Assembly: GCA_037833965.1 (NCBI GenBank)
Contig: AP031352.1
Span: 31,684,501 to 31,748,500, forward strand
From: Marchantia polymorpha subsp. ruderalis
Lineage: Eukaryota > Streptophyta > Marchantiopsida > Marchantiales > Marchantiaceae
Direction of reading: 5' to 3'
DNA: 64,000 bases
Position 1 is the stretch's first letter; each line of letters opens with the position of its first letter. Below the pieces are notes generated by a model. That model saw only the letters and a list, made by a program, of their open reading frames with translations, made no database searches and was not told where the DNA came from. Of the stretch, positions 22,401-35,647 are shown one piece after another. The translations under genes were made by a program, and so were the position numbers.

Positions 22401-24060
22401 GGATACAATTTTGCGCAATTGAATCGTGTGTATTTTTTCATGAAATTTGTTAATAAAAAGTATTTATATCATAATAAATATTGATCAATATTCATTATTT
22501 GACATAAGAGTTTAGATCATACTTAAACAAATTTTTCCATGAGTATTGTTGAGATTTTTTATGCATGAATAGTAACAAGTATTCTTTGAAGATAACTATC
22601 CACATGTAATATGATTTTGAAGTTATCATTGACGGATAAACAATGTTCATTGGAAATGGTGAGATTACTTATAATTGGCAAATATTTGCACACTAAAATG
22701 TGCAAATAATTTACAAATTACTAGCAAGTTTATCTTGCTACTTTGCTAAATAATTTCGCACATCCATTAAGCATAAAGAGACATATGTTAATTTGAGTTT
22801 TCAGAATGATACATTCTGAAAAACTATTTAAATAATTATTAATTTCCAATAAAATATGAGAATAGATATTTATAAAATTTAAAGAATAATGCAATAATTA
22901 TTTTTTAACTCAAATAATGTATCTATATCTAACAAGAAATTTTTATCCATATTGAAATTTATGAAGATATATTTTTTTAACGATAAATTTTCCATTTTGA
23001 TGAATTTCTATTTCAAGTCAAAAAATATATTTTATGTCAAATATTTTATTACTTTAGAAATCAGATGAATATCTCATGCTAGATTATATGAAGCGTGATG
23101 TAATAAATAAAATTTATGTAGTTTATGAATGAAATTTCATCTAATAAATTCTTGATATTTTTTTGATATCGACAAGGAATTGTCTCACTACATTTTCTGC
23201 ATATTAATTATCAATGAAATATGTAAAAATTCATACTAGGATGACAACACATTTCTCAATTTCTCATTCATACATATGTTAATGAATAAAAATTTATCAA
23301 TTTTTTTAAATGAAAAATAAAACAATGTTTTTACTTGTCAAATAAGAGTTTTGATTATAATTAAGCTGCATTTTTTATGAATAAAGATGCATTCATTTAT
23401 AAGATCAACTTTATATGATCTGAAATCACACATAGTGTGATTGAACGACAAGATCATCAAGATTTTAATCTTTTTTAGTTGATAAACAAAAGGAATACTT
23501 TTGTACATATAACTCAGAAATCAATCACCATTACAAACTAAGTTTATAGAATGAAATATCAACAGTATATTAATGCTTAATTATGTACATACTGGACATT
23601 CTCTTGAGGTGGTTATATAATGATTCTAAATGAACATATAAGCAAAAAAAACAGAAATAATAGTGAAGAGAACTTTACATATGAGCCAAAAAACATATGC
23701 TTCCACTGATGTCGATATTTTTATGATAGTTGATAAATTTAAATAATAATTTCTCATAGTGATTCTGGGTCGTGGATTTAGGCAGGAATTTAGTGTAGTG
23801 AAGTAGCAATTTACGTCCATCTTAATTTGGATTATTACAACAAAAGATAACAAGCTGTTTTGATTGATTATTATAAAACTTTAAGATATGATAATTTGGC
23901 TTTGATTTTATTTCTTTTTGACATAATACTGTGAATACTATGCAGCCAAATATTGAGAAGATCATGAGACCAATCGATTTTAGTCGAGAATCATTTCTTC
24001 TAGTAAGATCAACGTAAGATTCAAGCTCTTCGCTTATCACTTATTTTGGTCACACATAAG
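18901..24060. other. Five-kilobase AT-rich block without recognisable genes
   Basis: Very AT-rich with long A and T runs, a TA microsatellite at about 19395-19426, and only short chance frames. A minus-strand frame at 23822-24040 has a hydrophobic stretch that could be a membrane segment, but nothing else supports a gene. By analogy with the decayed copia at 32-35 kb this is probably methylated, mutated transposon DNA; that is inference. Confidence 0.5.
21279..21484. repeat. Two-copy tandem duplication, period about 106 bp
   Basis: GATCATAGAGTTACA at 21279 recurs as GATCATAGGGTTACA at 21385. The copies stay aligned through a shared TTTCAAAAAGTACA/TTTTAAAAAGTACA and GATGATCAAAT block to about 21484. 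Confidence 0.75.
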
Positions 24061-25591
24061 TAAACAATCATTTTCGATATGCCCTTTTGCGATCATGATA
24101 TTTCTAGATGATGACGGTTCTTCCGATCCGTTTTCTATAATATTCGGTGTCCATGGAGAAAATGCTCGTCAATAATTAATACTCGTTTCAGACTATGAAT
24201 CGGACTAACCCTGCAAGTTGAAGATGTAGCAGCAGGTTCAAACCTGGTCTGCAGACTGTGATGTTTTTTGACTTTTCTTAACGTGACGAGAGAACAGATC
24301 GCAGTAGTGTCAACGAGAAGTGAGCGTACAGGACTGTACTTTACGTCATAACTGTTGTAGATGCTCAGGGATAGAAACAGGTGTCAACGAAGAAACTTGT
24401 TCAGAATTCCACACATTCTTGAGTCCTGATTTAATCACCGACCGTTGCAATCTTTGAGTCCGCAATCAGCATCCCACCCACGAGGCGTCCAACTTGTCAC
24501 TACTGCTTTCAGGACATGCAGCAGCGAGCAACCATAACTGTCTTCGGAAGATTCGAGACACGTGTCCCCATTTGCATGCCGTGCAGAGGATCCCAGCTAT
24601 TTATATCCCAACTCAGTGGCTTCCAACGTGGGCCCCGCACCACCACCCCTCCGTTGCCCAGCATGGACACAATCCACCTCTTCTGCATCACGACGGCGCG
24701 AGATACCGTCCCGACGCCGCAATGGATAACTGTAAGGCGCGTCGCAGGACATGACACAAAGCGATGCCCGACGGTCCCACTAAAAAACAACTCTACCTAC
24801 TGTAGTCGGCTGGCAATTCTTGTGGCCCTCATGTTCTAGTGGCCTCTCAGTTCCGTTATTATTTACGTATGTGCAGTAATGATACTTAGTGTATCACATA
24901 ATTGATATATAATATAAGAATTGAGAGTTTTTATATTACAAATATAAAATAACATTATTGGATACAATACAGTTATGTATAACGAAGAGTAGTATATAGT
25001 ATTACGCAACCAGCTTTTTCACATACGAAATAATTTAGTTGAAGCACTTTCATATTAAAATCTGCGTAACGTAGAGTAAGTTTAGAATTTAAAAATGAGT
25101 TAGTGCTCAGATCCCTAGTAATAAATAATTTAAATGTCATCTTATCTATTCACCATTCGAAGAGTGAAAATGGCGGAGAGACATGAGTGGACAACTGCGT
25201 AGTAAGGAGAGCAAACTGTGTCCAACCAATTCTGTAGGCACACAATGTACCGTACAGTTTACTACGCAGAGCGTTCAGAGTGTTCAGTCGTCGTAGGTGG
25301 CCCTCAATCTATCGAGACTCGAGACCGGATGGTCGTGAGTCGACAGGAGCACTGCAACATTCCGTCTGGAGTACGAACGTGAATCTAAGACTGTCGATCT
25401 TTAAAATACTGGCACGGTACTTGGAGATCTTTTAAGGCGCCTAGGTCTCTCGCCCACTCAAATCGTCCGCCCGCGGACTGTCAAGAAAGCTTGTATCATT
25501 GCTGTCGTAAGAGCGAGGAAGGCAGCGAGCTCCTTCTTCGGCCTGCGAACGAATAGCAAGAAAGAAAGAAGACACATTTTCCAAGAAATCG
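24061..25591. other. Upstream region of the tocopherol methyltransferase gene
   Basis: No gene recognised. An 11-bp perfect inverted repeat CTGCGTAGTAA (25195-25205) / TTACTACGCAG (25259-25269) lies about 330-400 bp before the start codon. Promoter and 5' UTR of the next gene must be here, but I see no convincing TATA box. Confidence 0.4.
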
Positions 25592-28478
25592 ATGGCATCG
25601 GCGGTGAGTGCAGGTGCGATGGCCAATCTTTCTCTTTATAGCACCGGCAGCTGCTCGTCCCTTGTATCGAGCTCGAGTGGGAGACCTCTGAAGATTACAT
25701 TGCAGCAGAAGAGGAGGGTGTACTTGAGAAGTGCGAAGAATCAGGTGGAGAGAAGGCTCTCTGTCGTGTGCTCTGTTGGGGCTAAGGAGCGGACCGTCCC
25801 GGAGCTGAACGAGGGAATCGCCAATTTCTATAATGAGTCGTCTGGAATCTGGGAGGAGGTCTGGGGGGAGCATATGCACCACGGCTATTACGATCCAAAT
25901 TCGAAAGACGCCGGGGATCATAAAGAGGCTCAAATTCGCATGATCGAAGAGTCTTTAGCCTGGGCTGGAATTCCAGGTACGAAAGAGCGAACGTCTTGTC
26001 TTGTTTTTTTGGGTCATTACATTTGAAAACGTGCGTTTGAGACTCGACGCACGTTGATTGATTGATTGTATAATTGTTTAAATGTCCACTTTTTGTGATG
26101 GACATTTATCTGCATTGTGGACCGCTGGACTTTGAGAGATTGAGTGTAATCTTACATCTCGACATAACTGGGTATGAGACAGAAGTAGATACGTAGGAAA
26201 GAAAAACAGAGACATTCTGCTGAAGTGAAGCTGCGAAGTTATTTCGGTTGCTTTCCTTGTAGCTCGCGAAGAATTAAATTCAATTATTCTCGTGTGGAAC
26301 ATGCTTTTTCATTGATTAGCTATTAGGACTAGGCGCCCAATTCGCGAAGAGTCTACAGCTGCTAAGAAACCAAATATCATGTCAATATCGAACTGGCATA
26401 TACATTGCTGAAGAAACTGTAACTATTCAGAATATTTACTGCCATGATTGTGAAGATCTTCCCAAGTTTACCTGTTATTTGACTCTTGGGAAAGATGGTA
26501 CTATAACCTCAGCTCTGTATTTATGTCTCGGCGAGTGTGTCAAGTGTTAATTTTTCCGACCTTGCCGAAACCTGCGGCGCAGAGGATGAAGAGAACAAGC
26601 CTCGAACCGTGGTGGACGTGGGCTGTGGAATCGGAGGAAGTGCCCGTTATTTGGCCAGGAAGTACAATGCGAACGTGAAAGCCATCACCCTGAGTCCAAT
26701 ACAGGCTCAGAGAGGAACTGCAATAACAGCTGATCAAGGCTTGTCAAAATCGGTAAATTTTGTCCCAAACTTCTCAAAGGCCTCCCTTATCGAAATTAAG
26801 AAGAGTTTACGAAGTTTGAATCTTCTAGAAAGTGTCCACTGATTGTACATTCTGGCTGTGTTATCGAAATTAATTTCCCATATTATACTGTCATGTGGAT
26901 CAGGTAAATTTCCAGGTTGCCGACGCTCTGAAGCAGCCATTTTCCGATGGCGAGTTCGATTTGGTTTGGTCGATGGAGAGTGGAGAGCACATGCCAGACA
27001 AAAGGAAGGTACTATTTCTTAACATTGGTAGCGCGATCATCAGTAGACGGATACAGGTTAGAAGTCATCTGTATCCGTAGCATTCAAAGTCTGGCTTAAA
27101 TGATTGATACTTAGAGCTTAAAGTATTTGGTGAGGTTCATATATCACTGCTTCAAAATTCAGTCTGAGAAAACTTTTCTTGACGCATCCTTGAAAGAATA
27201 GGCCGGCTGAAGGAATAGGACTATGTAGAATGGGCGTAATGAAAGTTAAGCATAGCAATTCATGGATTATCAAGAGGTATTTAAACAAGAGAAAGTTGTC
27301 CAAAGAAGTCAAGAGTTCTGGAGGTGGCCTGCCAAGAGATCAGCTGTATCTCATAATCTTTACCGATATTCTTCTATAATACATTTACGCGGTGTGGTAT
27401 TGTTTTTCTGTACAAACGTCCTATATACTATGACATATCTAATTGCATATCTGTGTGTTTTCCTTCAGTTCGTGCAAGAGCTAGCACGGGTTGCTGCACC
27501 GGATGGACGCATTCTGATCGTTACCTGGTGTCATCGAGACCTCAAGCCAGCTGAACTGTCTCTTTCTCCCGAAGAATTGGTAGACCCTTACCCGCTGTCT
27601 CGAACATTTCAATGCAAGCACGGAATGATGCCCTTCACGGACTAGCATGTTCAGGAATATCATGAACTTGTTCAATAAGCCCCGAAGGGAGTAGTAAACG
27701 GAAGCAAGCACGTCTGTTCTGTTGAGCCTGATACAAATACCTCCGACGACTGACCTGACAGAAGAAGACGAACTAACTGCGTTGACTTTGTGCGTTTCTT
27801 GTGAAGGAACTCTTGGACAAGATATGCGATGCATACTACTTACCTGCGTGGTGCTCACCTTCTGACTACGTAAGAATTGCAGAAAGCATTGGTTTGAAGG
27901 TAACTGTTACTCATTTTTTTCTCCACGTTTATGTTTTCCTTATCCAGCGCTCTGATCATATGGCCGACTACTTCATTTGGCTTACCTTCACCTGGTGGCT
28001 TGTGTATTTAGCTGTTTCCGAGAAGTAAAATAGTAACCAACGTGGTTTTCCCCTCTAACCAGGATGTCAAATCCGCTGACTGGTCGGAATACGTCACTCC
28101 TTTTTGGCCCGCTGTTATGGTTTCTGCATTGAGTTTGAAAGGCCTGTTTGGGCTTGCAAAAGCAGGTACAGTTCTTTACTACATCTTTATATTAGTGGTA
28201 CTACAAGCAACACATGGCTATTTCTTTTATCAATATACGAAGCCTATTAGCTTATTGTTTCTTTGATCAAGTTTGGAAGTAGTATGTGAGGCTGCCAGGT
28301 TTTTGTCCCTTAAGAGTATGAGAAATACGCGTATGACAATCAGCATCGTGACCGTAAGAGTTTGTTGAGTGCAGGTTGGACCACTATTAAGGGAGCTTTA
28401 GCTATGGGGTTAATGGTGCAAGGCTACCAACGAGGGCTCATCAAGTTTGCACTCATCACGGCCCGTAAGGCGTCGTAG
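25592..28478 (+). CDS. VTE4: Gamma-tocopherol C-methyltransferase, seven exons
   Basis: Methylates gamma- and delta-tocopherol with S-adenosylmethionine to alpha- and beta-tocopherol, the last step of plastid vitamin E synthesis. Exons by GT-AG sites and family alignment: 25592-25976, 26583-26752, 26904-27008, 27469-27579, 27807-27899, 28063-28165, 28375-28478 (stop TAG). These give 356 residues, close to plant VTE4. The first roughly 50 residues are Ser/Ala/Arg-rich, a likely chloroplast transit peptide. Then come NFYNESSGIWEEVWGEHMHHGYY, SAM motif I VDVGCGIGGSARYLA, FQVADAL, DLVWSMESGEHMPDK, VAAPDGRILIVTWCHRD, YLPAWCS, WSEYVTPFWPAV and a C-terminal YQRGLIKFALIT. Each is diagnostic of the family. 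The second acceptor is placed at 26582|26583 because only that keeps phase and alignment. Start ATGGCATC is in good plant context. No break seen. Confidence 0.93.
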
Positions 28479-29572
28479 TCGGATTTCTCACAATTTTGCA
28501 CCTGTGCAGCTTGTTAGTTGGCGGGGCCAGTGTCCATTGATGTGCTGTATGATCACTTTGTGTAAATATCATTTGTCGCAACGGAGTTAGGTACACAAAC
28601 TTGCATTTTGTGGGATGGTTCGAGCGTGCTTGTTGTCCGAAGATGAACACAAGACATCTTCTATCAGAGCTTTCTCTCTAGTCTTGAAGAAGCTTGGATC
28701 ATCTCACTTTGCTGACGTCTGAAATTAGCAGCCTGACAACGTAGCTGTTTCCATTCTTCCACACCTAGCACCTGTGCCGAGCTTATGTCCAGAAACACGC
28801 TGTTACTTGCTACAGAATCCGTCGCCAATTCTTAATGCTCGAGTTAGAGTTCTCGGAATGGCTCTCAAGACTGGCAGGCTTCTTTATAACGCACCCATGT
28901 TTCATAGAGAATGGTGTTACAATTATTTACTTCAAGACTCTTCTTTTCTTGTTGAAACTTAAGTTCCTGGCAACACTTCATTGTCAGCAAACCATGATCT
29001 GAGTTGTTATTAGCATTGCGCTGTATTTACGTTCACCACAGTTTGCAGTCAGTTGTGGGATCTGTACGTTTGTTACAAAAGCTTGAAGAAGCTAACAACC
29101 TTCTTCGACAAATTTGGATTCATATCGTAATGGTATGGTAAGTGGCATTGGTATGTGGATACTCATCACTCATGAGAGTCCGCCCTTCGTGTCATTCGCT
29201 CCTTGTACACCACCACTACAGCAAGGTACCGTACATATATTAGTGCCGAAAGCTTTGTCCTGTATCCCAAGAACTCTATGATACGCCTTCAGTGTAAAAC
29301 CGCAATGATACTGGCTCTTCGAACGACTAGAGCGAATCGGATGTGAAAAACATTGCAACGAGATAAATTGAATCTCTGTATCAATAAATTGAAATCGTAA
29401 CTGTGAATATTGACACTCCAGGACATAAAAGCACACAGCGTACAAAATTCCAAAATACGGACTAGATCTGCTTGATCTAGTTCTAGATCTTCCTGGAAGA
29501 AGGGAAACCTGTGTAATTCAAAGTTACGAGTATTAAGAATTATTTAAGCTTAGCGAACTCACATTTCGAAAC
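28479..29572. other. 3' flank of VTE4, no further gene recognised
   Basis: Contains the 3' UTR and intergenic DNA. A small inverted repeat ACTAGATC/GATCTAGT lies at 29461-29481. Open frames here (for example 28774-28962 +, 29170-29445 -) show no motif. Confidence 0.45.
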
Positions 29573-29869
29573 GATATTCAGGAATGTATCGGATACATTC
29601 CTGAATATCTTGATAGATTCTTGAGGATACATTGTATCCTCAAGAATCTGTTGAAGCCCAGTTCAAATGGCAGAGAAGAAGCCAGTCTTTCTCCTCTTTT
29701 ACTAATTTTCTGTAGATTAGTCAATACTCACATTCATGATAATTTAGTGAACATATTTATTATTATCGTATATTAGCGTCCGCTAATAATATGTATAGAA
29801 AAAGACATATTCTTAGCGGACAACATTCAATTCTGAGTCATCTGCTTCAGATGACTCAGAATTGAATGT
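29573..29869. repeat. Cluster of four near-perfect palindromes
   Basis: There are four stems in under 300 bp. (1) Arms 29573-29590 / 29592-29609, 18 bp perfect, 1-nt spacer. (2) Arms 29615-29631 / 29633-29649, 17 bp perfect, 1-nt spacer. (3) Arms 29778-29794 / 29805-29821, 17 nt with one mismatch, 10-nt loop. (4) Arms 29823-29844 / 29848-29869, 22 bp perfect, 3-nt loop. The four stems do not resemble each other in sequence. They stand at the border between the VTE4 gene flank and an AT-rich repeat block. Confidence 0.9.
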
Positions 29870-29879
29870 AATGACATGA

Positions 29880-32309
29880 ATGTAATGACAATGAAATGAC
29901 ATGAAAATGAAGTAAAGAAGTTTATTTAAGGATCTCAAGATAGTATTTAGTTATAGTACATCATGTTGAGACAACATTTTCAAGTATATCTGATGCGAGA
30001 AAGGTATTTGGTATGTAACAAAAGTTCGAATGTAAAGCAAATGGTCAAATCAGATATTAAACAATTATTGACATTGAAGATGAAATTTCTTCCATATTAT
30101 GATAAATATGAAAGAATTGAAAAAAATTCTTACAAAAAATTGAAAAAATATCACCAAAGAAGGAGAAAGAAGTCTAAAGGTTTCAAAGAAATTTTTTTTT
30201 ATTTATATGACTCTATCAAATGAAAAATAATACAATTTTCTTTTAAACTATGATACACTATACTTCATGAAGTGAAAGTGATATTTATTCAAAAAATATT
30301 TGGTAAATGATTTGGTATATTATACTTAGTTGAATTTATTTCATCCACGATCCAATTTTTTCAACATTATTCAAGGAAAAAAAAATGTTGATACATTTGA
30401 GATATTTTATGATTATATTTCATAAGAAACTAAGGTAAAATACTCTTCTATATATCTAGTTAATTACAATTTACATAGAATAACTTTGAAAAAGAAGACT
30501 TCTTTTGGCAATAATCATTATAGATTTGTTTGAGTTTGTAAAGGTTAATTGGGTTGATTTTAAAATTGGTTTTAGGAGTTAATTTAGGTCTTGATATAAA
30601 CTCTATTTAGCTTAATTTCTATTAGATTAAGTTGATAAGTGTGTCACTTTATGAGAAAGCGCATTGGAGTTTAAAAAAACACAATAAAGATTTTCTGTTA
30701 GTAAAACCTGATTTGTTCTTGTGGACGTAATCCATGTACAAATTGATGAAACACACATTATCACCTTTCAGTTGTTTTATTGTATATTGTTTTCAAAATG
30801 AATGCTTGTTATATCGCGTATATGACACCACAATTGATATTAGAGCAATGTGTTTTGAGTATCGGTCTAACACTAAAATCATACGATTGCAAAAAGGTGA
30901 ATATATACTTTTATTTCATGTCTTCACCGTAGTCACAAGTAAAGAACAGTTGTGGATCATGTGAGAGGTTGAGAAATAATGGTTGCAGGTTGGGTCGTCT
31001 GTTTGCTTTTGTGTAGACTTCAAGCAAAGCTAAAAACACAACAAATTATTATAGAAGAAAGTAGCGCCAAACGAAATATCACACAAGATGAAACAAACAT
31101 GGCGGCAAATGCTAACCAATGGAATTTCAATAAAATCTTGAAAATTGTGCTCCATCATAATCGAGCTTGCTTTAGCAGAAATTTCATAGCTTGGTCATAC
31201 TAGAAGAAAATTATAGATTTTGATGGAGGATCAAGATGATCTACTCGATTTGATGTAATAGTACGTGAAATAAAGAATAACTTTAAAGTGAAATAAAAAA
31301 ATCTACTTCAAAATCTTATTTCAGAGAGAAGTTCAAAGTGAAAGAATTGCATTTTGAAGCTATATGAATTAGATTTAATTTTGAAGTGTGTCAAATGAGC
31401 ATTGAAATGAAATTCAAAATAATTGTCTATTGAAACAATTTGATCTGTATCAGACAAAATCAAGATGTTTGAATTGTATAAAATTATCTAAATTTCAACT
31501 AAAAGCAAGATTGGAAAACTAAACAGGTTGGAATTATCAGTACATGAGGTGAAATGAAATGTGATAAAAAATATTGAATTCTGTTTTATTGAACAAATAA
31601 TCGTGCAAAATTTTGAAAAAGTTATTGTGCAAAGTTTGATTTGGGTTTAGGGTTTACTGTCTCGAGTCTGACTGACTCGAGAAGGACAATGACTCGAATA
31701 GTAAGTAGTACTCTGAACCACACTTACTATTTCCAGTCTTGGTCTTAGACGACGACCACCCCCTTCTCTCTAAATCTCCTCCGAGTGCCTCCATCTTTCC
31801 TCCGCCTCCTCCTCATGCAGGGGAGTTGGTTCTAAGGTCCAATCTATACAACAACTTGTGACAAACAACAAGATCTCGACGTCTCATCATTTGCTCCATC
31901 CAACCGAGTCCAACATCACACACCAAACCAAACCACCTGGCTTGATATGAAGAAAAATCTTATCAAGAATTAAATATAACAAATCTTGAGTTGAACTCTT
32001 AAAATAAAGCTTATAAATTGATATATGAAATAAAACTATATACAATATCGTCTATGGCAAATCAATTATAATAGTTTTGATTTACAATGACTCATGTATG
32101 AAATTATAGGCTATGATACATAAATAATATTTTTTGATATTTTTTGGCAAAAGAAGCTTGTTATTCAATATTTGTAAAGTTGACTTAAAATTCTTTAAAC
32201 ATTGTGTCATAGACCGTCATCATAAAAAAAAATTGCTGTTGAAATTTTTAATTTCATAAAGTTACTTAATATGTACAGAGTGATATTTAAAAATTATCTT
32301 AAAGAAATA
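29880..32309. other. AT-rich block, no gene; GC-richer island at about 31640-31930
   Basis: No coding frame with a known motif. The AT-rich DNA is interrupted by a roughly 300-bp island (31640-31930) of normal composition with CTCGAGTCTGACTGACTCGAG and pyrimidine-rich tracts. Its nature is unknown; it may be a piece of the leader or LTR of the following copia remnant. Confidence 0.4.
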
Positions 32310-34757
32310 TTTTCTTTTAAAATTATATTTTTTATGATTTATTTATGATTAGTCCAAATTTATATTGATATATATGTTCACAAATTTTGTTTAAATACTA
32401 ATAGATTTCAAAAATTGAAAAGCCTACGTCAAATCTTAATCTAGATACAAATCTGCAATTATACATACAAATAATAATATGAAGTATATCCTTTAAGAAT
32501 TTTCAAAGTTATTATGAAAAGTAGATAATCATTTGTCATCTTATTACAATTTATATCGAGCAAAAAAATGTAGACTTTAATGACTATAATCAAATAGTGT
32601 TGGGAAAAAGTATATTTTTATGAATTTAAAAATTATAATGAGAAGAAAATAAACATTTATCATCTTAATACAATTTATATTCTGCAGTAAAATGTTTTAT
32701 TGATAGATTAATCAAAAAGTGTTGAAAAAGACTTGTAATATGTTTAGCCAATCAGGTTTATCATATTATTTTTTGTACTTAAATTGTGAATACAAAATCT
32801 ATTTGATTTTTTTTTATGCAATCAATTTTTAAATACTTGTTGAATTGAGACTCAAAGGTACGGTTAATGATTGTTTGTACAATGGTTTGTACAATTCATC
32901 TTTTTATAGCAAACAAAATAAGACAAAGTTGAATTGTATATTTAAAAAATATTGTTTTTGGATACACTAATGGTTTGCTTGGTTAAAATTATGAAATTAT
33001 TAAGATTGTAAGAGTACTATTAGAAAGAATGTTAATCTATGAACCCAAATCATTGAAAAAGAAAAATATATTTCTTGTTTGATGTACCGACAAAAGTAAA
33101 TTTTCAATCAAACAAAGATTGATCAATATGGATTCAATGATGTGATACAAGGAGAAACTTAACTATGCATAAAGCAGATTCATGAGAAGCAGTAATTGAA
33201 ATAAAAAATTATATTATTTTGCCTCTAGTTATTTTATCAAATGATAAAGATAATCAATTTTATCTACTGAAAATCATCATATTTGATTAGTGTAGGTATG
33301 AAAGAAGAGTGATTTACTTCATCTTGTAGATCATAATATTAAGACTAAAAATGAAGACACTTTGTTGATTCTGAAAGAATGAAAATTTTCTTTGTATAGA
33401 AAATTAAAATTTTATCAATAAGCTTCACAAAATATTTTTATGAAGTGTGAGATGCAAAAGCTGATTGATAATAAGATATCAGATTTAGTAAAATTCAAAA
33501 TTGATTGATTTATTGATAATGAATGAATGTATAAAATATAAGATAATCCAACAAATAATGAGGATAGAAATTTTAAATCATACTGGTAGCTAAGAATTTA
33601 AATAAACATGTGTGGATTTTTACAACATATTTTTATCTATAACAAAATATGCTACAATTTGATACAGACCTAATTTGGTTCAATCTATGATCTAGTTATG
33701 AATCATTTTAATTTAGTAACAATATTTTTTAATGAATCACTGTAATTTTTTTTTTCAACAAACAACCAGTTGACGTTCAGAAAAAAGAAAAGCTAAGTTA
33801 ATTTATTGACTATTAAATCATTACATGAATTCAAACAATCTTTTTGGCACTTAAATGCAAGATTTGATAAGTTCATGAAAGCAGAACTATCATTATAGAG
33901 TATATGTGATCTATTATATACATGAAGATTGTGAATATTTTTATCTTTGATCTTATTATTGTAGTATTTTAAGTAAATGATATGCTCATTTTGACAGAGA
34001 TCAATTTCATATCTACAGATTTAAGTATCAGTCAAAGTTTAAACTTAAGATAAAATATTAAGAATGAATGTTCATAGATTTATTGAGAAGAAACAATTAC
34101 AATTCAATCAAGTTACATACATTTAACATATGTTTGACAAGTTTAGATTGATATACTCCAAACAAGTTTGGACTTTTTTTTACACATTTTAATGTTTTTG
34201 CAGCTTAATATCCAAAAAAGGAAAGATGAAATCAATTTTCTATAATAAATCACTGAATTTTTTTTGTCTTTGATGATATGCTCTAGATATAATATCATCT
34301 AGTTATGTTCAAGGTTAATATGTACATGTCAAATTTAGAAAAAAAGATGCATTAAAAAGTTGCAAAATGAATTTTAAGACATCTTCAAATTCTCAAAAAT
34401 CATGATAACTTATTATATATCTTATTGAAAAATGTTAAGTCCTTGTTAAACTTTATTAATATTGAATATCAATAAGATTCAAATTTGTAAACACTAATTA
34501 ACATAAATAATTTCAAATTGATTTGTGTTTACACTCAACAAACGATCTTTTGATTATAGATCTATTTTGCAAAAATAAATAGCTTATTTGATTGAATAAA
34601 CATATCTTTGAAGTCAAATTAAAGCACTATGTTATGAATCTTCTTTAAAATAATGAGGGTACTTTATGTCTTACAAAAAATGAAAGGATCAATAATAGAA
34701 ATGAAACACATCAAAATGTCAAGGACTTGTCATTGTGAAGATTTTTTCCAACTTGAT
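32310..34757 (+). pseudogene. Highly decayed Ty1-copia gag-pol, same family as 5167-8255
   Basis: By-eye alignment to the first copia holds for integrase (32310-32430 versus about 6870-6990; 32650-33060 versus 7080-7480) and for the RT start (33390-33680 versus about 7840-8150). It then continues into the part missing from the first copy: a Q-W-H-L-K-like RT segment at about 33835, a degraded YVDDMLI region at about 33960-34000, and an LTKN..R.KHI RNase H tail near 34670-34720. A tandem duplication of about 123 bp lies inside the integrase (32525-32725). Nearly all differences turn G or C into A or T, and the frame is full of stops. Confidence 0.75.
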
Positions 34758-34985
34758 ATGGTGCCAATTTGCCCATTTTAGAATTTTTGAGTAGCATTCT
34801 AGTAGTATATAGAGAACTTCAAGACATTGTCTCTCACTTTTGTCAATATCAATTGTATTTGTTCTTCCAATATCAATACTACTTTCAATGTTCCTTGTTT
34901 TGGGTGTTATTACTTCCAACTTTCTTGCTTCAAATGTTATTCCAAGTCTTGTATGAATTGTCATTTGCAACAGTTCGATGAGAAT
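34758..34985 (+). repeat. Copia LTR-like segment after the second copia remnant
   Basis: Homologous to 8510-8731 (see that entry for shared blocks). Here it directly follows the RNase H tail, as a 3' LTR should. A TATATAG box is at about 34807. Confidence 0.6.
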
Positions 34986-35647
34986 TTGTTATCAAGATGG
35001 GTGATACTTCCAACATCCAGATGCATAATGTGATTTTCAGGTTGTAACTAGAACATATGAAATGTCATGAAATAACTTCAAGTTGCTCGCGCTCCATTTT
35101 ATTTTCGAGCTTCCGTAATAAATCCAGTTTCACAAATGGCAAAAGATTCTCAAGTAAGCTAGTTTGAGTTTTGAGAAGTTTGAGAGAAATCGTATGAACA
35201 TTTAAAATTGATTGAAAAAATGAAAAAACATTTTTTCAATCAATTTCAACTTATATTTTGTCTCCAACCACACAGAAACTTAACAGAAGAAACACATAAT
35301 GAACTCATCAGATTGGTGCTCATCACAACCACATTTTTTGTATATATAATTGTCAATATTGGAAAAATATATTTTTTGGCATGCTTTGATCAATTTTTGA
35401 ACAAATTTAACATAAGGTTTGTAAAAAAAGTCCAAGACTTTATAGCAACAACAAAACTTCAAACACTACAACAACGATCGTGCCCAAGTTGCATTCGTTG
35501 CAAAATTTCAACAACCGGAATGAGGAATGAGGAATGAGGAATTTGTTGTAGAGTACACTTGTGTTCATATTGTAAAGGAAAAAATCACAACTTAAACAAC
35601 TAAACCTTGAAATCTCAAGGGCCAAAAGCACACAAAGTTTGGTACAC
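34986..35647 (+). pseudogene. Possible further retrotransposon gag fragment at the X1 insertion site
   Basis: Around 35562-35603 one frame reads C-S-Y-C-K-G-K-N-H then a stop where a final Cys would be expected, like a degenerate CCHC zinc knuckle. Just before it is a three-copy GGAATGA repeat (35518-35541). The remainder is AT-rich with stops. Element X1 begins at 35648 inside this sequence, after TACAC. The gag reading is weak. Confidence 0.3.

Noticed and set aside
23626..24040. Minus-strand frames with hydrophobic stretches as a membrane protein gene
   Set aside because: Composition follows the AT-rich block (Ile/Phe/Leu-rich by default), no family pattern and no convincing exon structure.
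26535..26582. Earlier acceptor (after GGCGAG, 26535) for VTE4 exon 2
   Set aside because: It gives the wrong phase with exon 1, whereas the CAG ending at 26582 restores frame and family alignment.
31645..31665. GGGTTTAGGGTTTA as interstitial telomere repeat
   Set aside because: Only two imperfect units; chance occurrence in T/G-rich sequence is likely.
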